Source of the DNA: Ichthyosporea sp. XGB-2017a
Lineage: Eukaryota; Opisthokonta; Ichthyosporea
Direction of reading: 5' to 3'
NCBI GenBank assembly: GCA_002811675.1
Contig: PDIM01000064.1
Coordinates: forward strand, 27,723-49,954
Length of the DNA: 22,232 nt
The position numbers were made by a program, and so were the translations under genes. Shown one piece after another: positions 17,601 to 22,232 of this stretch. The notes under the pieces were generated by a model. The model saw only the letters and a program-made list of their open reading frames with translations. It had not been told where the DNA came from and searched no databases. Numbering within the stretch: the first letter of the stretch is position 1; each line of letters starts with the position of its first letter.

Positions 17601-17746
17601 CAAGTTTTTTCATTTTTCTCTGGTTGTGGGGTTCCATCTCTAATGCAAGACGCTATTTCGCTCTTCGATATGATTGTTCCCTCAACAAGTCCAATGTCTG
17701 TGGGAGGCAAAAGGCACAGCAAAAGGCACAAAAGAGTAATCTGCAT
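14685..17746 (-). CDS. HAP2: HAP2/GCS1 gamete fusogen with spliced C-terminal extension (2 exons)
   Basis: Exon 1 is 17746 down to 15933 and exon 2 is 15891 down to 14685. Joined across a 41-nt GT-AG intron they give 1006 residues in frame. Residues 1-23 form a signal peptide. The ectodomain carries the HAP2-GCS1 signature: paired cysteines at 132-142, GFCCDCS (158-164), and CLRFSPLWYGAYDIG (194-208). HAP2 is a class II-type fusogen that merges gamete membranes in plants, protists and some animals, so its presence implies a sexual cycle. The usual single membrane helix lies at about 549-568 and is followed by a Cys-rich juxtamembrane patch (CCCCKKC, 577-583), likely palmitoylated. Exon 2 adds two further hydrophobic stretches (about 609-625 and 642-661), a basic linker, Pro-rich and Lys-Pro repeats, and a 100-residue C-terminal region I do not recognise. 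The family call is firm; the extension is inferred from the splice. Confidence 0.95.
15185..15225 (-). repeat. HAP2: Lys-Pro dipeptide repeat in the HAP2 extension
   Basis: A TTTGG(C/T)-type hexamer array on the plus strand codes for alternating Lys-Pro (KPKPKPKPKPKP) on the minus strand. A poly-Pro stretch (SPPPPPPP-like) lies further upstream in the protein, encoded at about 15420-15475. Both look like flexible or SH3/WW-binding linkers. Confidence 0.8.
15892..15932 (-). other. HAP2: 41-nt intron in HAP2
   Basis: On the minus strand it starts GTAAGTAC (perfect donor consensus) and ends TTTGCAG. It joins phase 2 codon AA|A, keeping exon 2 open from the first base. A second acceptor 9 nt downstream (exon starting at 15882) also keeps frame. 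If the intron is retained, the AAG TAA reading across the donor stops the protein at residue 605. Confidence 0.85.
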
Positions 17747-18540
17747 CTCTCTAATTATTAAAGGGAAAAGAAGTGTTTGTATGGCTATTTAAAAGAAGAT
17801 AATAAACTTTCCAACTGAGCATTTCAAGAAAACCGAATCCATTTCCACAACCCTCAGATTAGCAACAAGCACTCACATGAACACATCCAAGTAAGAAATG
17901 ACAACACTGTTCTAACCCAATAGGCCCTCAGACCAAAGAGCACAATACATATCCCTCGCAATTGTCAACAAGCATCGACGAGAAGCTCAGCTAAGGATAC
18001 TTATTAGTCCAATAGCATTCCACTTTCCAAAAGGGGCAAATCGTGTTGCAATTCTCTGCAACATCCCATTAGTTATTTTAATGACCAAGGAACACGTTAA
18101 TGACCGGGGTGCACGTGCATTATGGGCGACTTTAATTCTGACCCTCTATGTGTCATCACATGCACACACGCGTTAAGTATAGGGCCACTACCAGAGTCCA
18201 CTGGCTCAATCCTTATCTATGGGATTCCCCATACAAAGGACTTTTGGCCAACGCCTACAGGCTTTTTTTCTGTACGTACAGCTCTGCTGCTTTTACATGT
18301 TTGTTTATTTCTTTCAGTTGTCTTTTATTTTCTTTTTCTTGTGTTTTTTAAATTTGACTCAATTTGAATTTTTTTTTTAAATTCAGTTTGTTTAAGCTCT
18401 TTTTTTGTTTGTTTGTTTTGATTTGTTGATTATCGGCTGGGTGGGCGAAAAAACGAAATCGAATCAACTGTACTTGTTTTTCTGATTTGGAACTTTTTTT
18501 CATTTGTTTGTTACCTTCTTTCATATATACACATCTCACA
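17747..18540. promoter_or_regulatory. Divergent promoter region between HAP2 and ATP synthase subunit e
   Basis: About 790 bp without a supported gene. It contains two CCAATAG boxes (17917-17923 and 18009-18015) and a tandem 19-bp imperfect repeat (18078-18115). That repeat is followed by a palindrome TGCACGTGCA with a CACGTG core (18110-18119). A second half (18290-18520) is T-rich. Several fragments of open frame here look random. Confidence 0.55.
18078..18115 (+). repeat. Tandem 19-bp imperfect direct repeat
   Basis: Unit 1 TTAATGACCAAGGAACACG (18078-18096) is followed immediately by unit 2 TTAATGACCGGGGTGCACG (18097-18115). 15 of 19 positions are identical. It runs into a CACGTG palindrome. 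It is probably a duplicated transcription factor site. Confidence 0.8.
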
Positions 18541-19113
18541 ATGTCTTCTATTACACCATTGGTTCGGGTATGTATGGAGAGCATGTAGAACTGATAATGG
18601 AGAGGAGACAAGAGTACACCCAATGTCGGATGCGGATAGTGGAGATTAGGAGAACTATGTGGATGGGTTTTCTGAAAGATAAACACGAACAGTGTATCGG
18701 TTTTATTTGCGTAGGTGTACGTGAAGTAAAGACCGAAGAATCATTTCAGTTCGTTTATCTTCTTTCTCCGCCGTCATTTGCTCTTGTATAGTCTTCTTTG
18801 GAACGGTTTTGGATCTTTTTTTTTTCTTTCTTCGGTGTTATACTTACTTGGTTGTATTTTTTGTGATTTGTTACAGTTTGCTCGTTGGGCTGCCTTGGGT
18901 ACAGGTTTGGTATATGGTTTTCTCCGTAACTCTAGGCTGAATTCTCTCGAAGCTTCTCGTGTGAAGAAGCAGGAAAGAATTGATTTGCAGAAGAAGGCTG
19001 AAGAAAAAAGAATGGCCGCTGCTATTAGCAAGAGTGGAATTATCTCCGACCCTGATCACCCTCAGTTTGATATGGAAAAATACCTTATGCACGTTGCGGC
19101 AACAAGTAAATAG
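18541..19113 (+). CDS. ATP5ME: Mitochondrial ATP synthase subunit e (2 exons, 87 residues)
   Basis: Exon 1 (18541-18567) encodes MSSITPLVR; exon 2 (18877-19113) continues FARWAALGTGLVYGF and on to the stop, with a GTATGT...TTACAG intron of 309 nt. The joined protein has 87 residues, typical for subunit e. It has the family layout: a short N-terminus, one membrane helix with the GxxxG dimerisation motif (GLVYG, residues about 19-23), then a charged helix rich in Lys/Glu/Arg. Subunit e sits in the Fo sector and helps F-ATP synthase dimers shape cristae. The unspliced frame starting at 18778 reads through intron sequence and gives an implausible N-terminus. An ATATATAC string lies about 20 bp upstream of the ATG. 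It is divergent from HAP2 and convergent with PI4K. Confidence 0.87.
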
Positions 19114-19801
19114 ATAGGGTCTGATAGAGCAGGCGTAGATCATAAATTATTAAGGTTATATATTGGGGAGAAAGAACGAGAAAGAAAGACTTTTTTCAAA
19201 TCTTTATTTTTAACTCCTGCTTGGGTTTTTTTTTGGATTGAGAAAGAGTTTTCAAAGGCTTTAGTGTTTTCTAGTTGTATATAATCAACTGCATCGTCTG
19301 TTTCATAATTTCGCCTTGTAATGGGGAGAAAGTGGTGAAGATTAGGCGGGAAAATGAGGAGACGAAGCTGAGAGATATTCATTTCTCTGATTTTGTTTAA
19401 TATTTAAATTTTGCAACAGGCTTTTTTGCGCGAAAGTGGAAGAAAGGCTTTGTTAAAATGTGGGGTGTAATTAGTTAGGTTCCGTTTTATTCAAATCGTA
19501 GTTCCTCTTTTTTTAAAAAGGCAAATATGGGTACCAGTATCTTTTCAACTTCATAAAGGAATGGGGAATAAACGTATTGTTCAACGTAGGGCTGTCCGAC
19601 GAAATATGGAAGAATGACTTTCTGAAAACTTCGCGCTTGCTGATGTGCACTTTTTCTTTTTTCTCCATTAGTTGTCTTTATTATTAATATTATTATTACT
19701 ATTTACAATATCTTGAGGAAGATGTGGTATTTTGTGCTGTATTTTGAACCAAAATCAAAAAGGATATCACTCACCCTGCGCCCGTTTTTCTCTACGCTTC
19801 T
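19114..19801. other. Convergent intergenic region between subunit e and PI4K genes
   Basis: About 690 bp with no supported gene. It includes two E2F-like sites (GGCGGGAAAA at 19345-19354 and TTTTGCGCGAAA at 19424-19435), a plus-strand AATAAA (19567-19572), a minus-strand AATAAA (19677-19682) and an ATT-rich stretch (19675-19715). No reading frame resembles a known protein. Confidence 0.5.
19677..19682 (-). terminator. Candidate polyadenylation signal of the PI4K gene
   Basis: Plus-strand TTTATT reads AATAAA on the minus strand, 120 bases beyond the PI4K stop. Confidence 0.4.
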
Positions 19802-21618
19802 CTAGCACCACGAAAACCATGGTTTCGTTTTCACAAATAGTTGCTTGAGAGCCATCCCCATGGTCGACGGTTTGTGCGCAACTGCGAAAACAGGCATTTG
19901 TACCAGTTCAAAAGGAGATTTTCTTTCTTCAAGAGCTTTTCTTAAGTTTATCATTTGCCCACGAAGAACAGACATCTGAGACTCAAAGAGGCCCTTATCG
20001 AAGCCTTTGTCTTCTTTAAATAACTTGAAAAGGTCGTCACAAAGGGAGTCGGTAAATTTTTGATCAGTGACGAGTGGAAGAAGTCTCTCACATGTCTCTT
20101 CAGAAAATGGTATTTTTGCTTGCTCAAGCCAGGCCCAATGATAAGGATCTAAACATATAGGACATGTTAACGAAAGAAACGAAGGAATGGAAAAGGTTGA
20201 ACATTAAATATAATAGTCACTAACCAAAACATCTTGCGTCTATTTCCCTCCACATTTTTTGAAAGTTACTCTTATAATGAATGCTACTTACACGCTCTCC
20301 AAGAGTCTGGATGCTTAAAAGGAAATGACAGCCCATTGTCAATCGCTGCAATTTTAATTCTACCGGTTCTACTCTTGCGCGCCCCATCTCCATATTCGCT
20401 TGAATCAGAGGAAAACGCAGGTGTCTCTGCTTCCTCATCTTCACTATCCGAATCCGACTGTTTCAAATTAGAATAGCTTGCTGATACCTGACCAGTTAAA
20501 ATGTCCCCATTTAAATGTTGTTTCCCATAATACATTTCCACTTCCCCTTCTGGGTCTTCATTGGCATTGTTGGGTGTGCTGCTGTCACCTGCTACATGCC
20601 CTTCAGCAGCTTCATTGCCTTTCCCGTTACCATCTTCTACCTTCCCATTTAACGGCAAGTCCGAGTACGCGTTTGGACTAATGCAGCGTTCTTTGTCTTC
20701 CATATGGACCTCGCGATCAAGCGTTTCAGTTGATTCGCAAGGAATATCGCCATCATATTTAATTAACCAATTATCATTACCCCGATCTGAATTTACAATA
20801 TCATTACAAAGACATCAGTTAATTGTCACCCTCAAATGCAATCCGCATTATGAAAACAAACAACTCACCTGTATTCCTGGTGACATAATCCAATATAACA
20901 AGAGATTCAAACTGCAATTGGAATTCCTTTTGGAGCTCCGGCGACAATTTCTTGAGAAACTCCTTCCTTAAATAATACATGGCATCTTTGTACCCGTTAA
21001 CAAATAGCTGCAATGATCCAACCTTTTTCGGCAGACGCTTGTTCTTTTTAAAGGCAGAAAACCAGTCCCTCCGGTAATAAAAAGATGTGCTGGCCAAATG
21101 AACAACCTTGAATATGAAGAACAAATAATACGCCTATTAGAACGAATTATCCAAGCAAAGTGCCATCCAAACAGCAAAACAAACACAAACTAAGCACAAC
21201 ATAGTAACAATAACAAAAGTACCTTTGTTTTAGGAACAACATTCAATCGCATTTTTTCGTCAACTAAACTTGCACCCGCCTCTGAAAGATAGCCCTGATT
21301 GGGGATTAGGCAACTTCTCCCAAAACAACATGGACAGCAGGTTTTATGTGCCCACTTCGTCCATTTGGGATTTAACTGTCCATATGGCTCTTCATTCTTT
21401 GGCTTAAATACCCCCAAAACTTTCCCTTCGGAATTTCTACAAAAGTAACTTCCACTGCTCCCCTGTGTGATTAATACAGGATGAACATCATCCTTAATCG
21501 CCCTTTGGATCTCTTTCAAATACACATTAAACTCTTCGTCATCAGTCAACACTTCCATAGAGATGGTATCACTGTTGATACGCATAAAGCCCTCATGGCT
21601 GCGAAACACCGGGGCCAT
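19802..21618 (-). CDS. PI4K2: Phosphatidylinositol 4-kinase type II (4 exons)
   Basis: Exons on the minus strand: 21618-21223, 21106-20869, 20786-20292 and 20148-19802. Introns of 116, 82 and 143 nt start GTACTT, GTGAGT and GTAAGT and end AG. The joined protein has 491 residues, close to human PI4K2A. It phosphorylates phosphatidylinositol to PI4P on Golgi and endosomal membranes. Family hallmarks are nearly unchanged: QGSSGSYF (52-59), [20 protein letters not shown] (69-88, ATP-binding K72), the palmitoylated CCPCC (94-98), [14 protein letters not shown] (107-120), [15 protein letters not shown] (204-218, catalytic D205), and [17 protein letters not shown] (358-374, metal-binding D361). Exon 4 supplies [10 protein letters not shown] through to the terminal KPWFSWC. 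Between NDNW and AAIDNG lies an acidic, low-complexity insert of about 130 residues, where human PI4K2A has about 30. The first ATG of the frame gives a short N-terminus. Very sure of the family. Confidence 0.95.
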
Positions 21619-21828
21619 GTTGACTCCACTCCTCGCTACCCACCACCTCCACAATACAAATCGAAACAAAAACACAGACACAAAACACACACACGCTCTC
21701 TCTCTCTCCCTTTACACCCAAATCTTCCTCTTCCCCTTCCTCTTCCACCCGTCCACACTCCCAAATTGAGCAACAAGAAAAAACAAAATTTATAAATATA
21801 AACTACTGGAAAAAAAAAAAGAAAAACA

Positions 21829-21830
<2 letters not shown>

Positions 21831-21875
<45 letters not shown>
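21831..21875. repeat. 45-base poly(A) run
   Basis: An uninterrupted A homopolymer, extended by further A-rich sequence back to 21810. It lies about 210 bp upstream of the PI4K start. True length is uncertain in a short-read assembly. Confidence 0.95.
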
Positions 21876-21876
<1 letters not shown>

Positions 21877-21946
21877 CCCCCCAAAAAAAACAACGACTCA
21901 TATCTCCATAGTCCATGCACCGTGCACCCCTCCGATTTCCAAACCG

Positions 21947-21958
21947 TTTCCCGCCAAA
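21947..21958 (+). promoter_or_regulatory. E2F-type site upstream of PI4K
   Basis: TTTCCCGCCAAA is a full match to the palindromic E2F/DP consensus. It lies about 330 bp upstream of the PI4K start codon. Function is inferred from the motif only. Confidence 0.45.
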
Positions 21959-22215
21959 AATGTGGACTGTCGAGGAGACTGAAGAGTGAAGAGGCAGGCA
22001 GACCGCAGAAGCGCTTTTCAAGTTTCATGGTTCCTTGGTTTTCATTGGGACTTTATCGAGGACTTTATTTATGTTTCAGAGAAGTGCAAGAGTCACCTTT
22101 CAATGCATAGACTTTGGTCTTTTCTTTTTCTTTCTTTTTTTTTTTTTCATCAATCCCAATCACACTCAGAAGAGGAGCCAGAAGACCGAGAGTCTTCATG
22201 GTGATATGAATCAAC

Positions 22216-22232
22216 AGATCGGAAGAGCACAC
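22216..22232 (+). other. Illumina adapter remnant at contig end
   Basis: The last 17 bases, AGATCGGAAGAGCACAC, equal the start of the standard Illumina TruSeq read-through adapter. They are not genomic. The true genomic sequence ends at or before 22215. Confidence 0.95.

Larger units (their letters stand above)
21619..22215. promoter_or_regulatory. Putative PI4K promoter and 5' region to the contig end
   Basis: Holds AC- and CT-dinucleotide runs (about 21681-21712) in the likely 5' untranslated region, a TATAAATATAAA-like string (21790-21801), a poly(A) tract (21810-21875), a CACGGTGCA element (minus strand, near 21914-21930), and a full E2F-type TTTCCCGCCAAA (21947-21958). Nothing recognisable follows up to the adapter-like end. 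Confidence 0.45.

Noticed and set aside
19561-19617. 18-codon basic micro-frame (MGNKRIVQRR...)
   Set aside because: Too short to support, no start context or homology; it sits in the convergent gap.
1-22232. Transposons, retroelements, tRNA, rRNA or CRISPR arrays
   Set aside because: No terminal repeats, transposase or polymerase domains, tRNA B-box-like sequence or spaced repeats were found by eye. Small or diverged copies could be missed.

Overview
This window is nuclear DNA from a eukaryote, most likely a single-celled one. Five genes are intact single open frames. Four others need GT-AG introns (41-309 nt) to restore well-known protein families. The families present (HAP2/GCS1 gamete fusogen, type II phosphatidylinositol 4-kinase, RCHY1-type ubiquitin ligase, PAQR receptor, mitochondrial ATP synthase subunit e, Mss116-like DEAD-box helicase, receptor guanylate cyclase) are all eukaryotic. 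A HAP2 gene together with a receptor guanylate cyclase whose ectodomain resembles a bacterial solute-binding protein points to a protist or other non-model lineage. I cannot fix the group from sequence alone. The last 17 bases match an Illumina adapter, so the window probably ends at a raw contig end.

Layout: 104-4333 (+) receptor guanylate cyclase; 4627-6138 (+) unrecognised acidic membrane-anchored protein; 6431-8413 (-) DEAD-box RNA helicase, divergent from 8956-10380 (+) leucine-rich-repeat/coiled-coil protein; 11161-12580 (+) three-exon RCHY1-like E3 ligase with an added C-terminal membrane segment; 13389-14603 (+) PAQR/adiponectin-receptor-like protein; 14685-17746 (-) two-exon HAP2 with a 400-residue C-terminal extension; 18541-19113 (+) two-exon ATP synthase subunit e; 19802-21618 (-) four-exon PI4K type II. 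Genes sit 80-800 bp apart, alternating between convergent and divergent pairs. I see no transposon, rRNA, tRNA or CRISPR array.

The genes do not form an obvious pathway. Several act at membranes or in signalling (cGMP production, PI4P synthesis, PAQR, membrane-anchored ubiquitin ligase, gamete fusion). The most unusual items are the HAP2 with two extra hydrophobic segments joined by a 41-nt intron whose donor contains a stop codon, the membrane-tailed RCHY1, and the solute-binding-domain/pseudokinase/guanylate cyclase receptor. Intergenic DNA is rich in poly(dA:dT) and homopurine tracts. It also carries E2F-like sites (TTTCCCGCC) and a tandem 19-bp element with a palindromic CACGTG core between HAP2 and subunit e.
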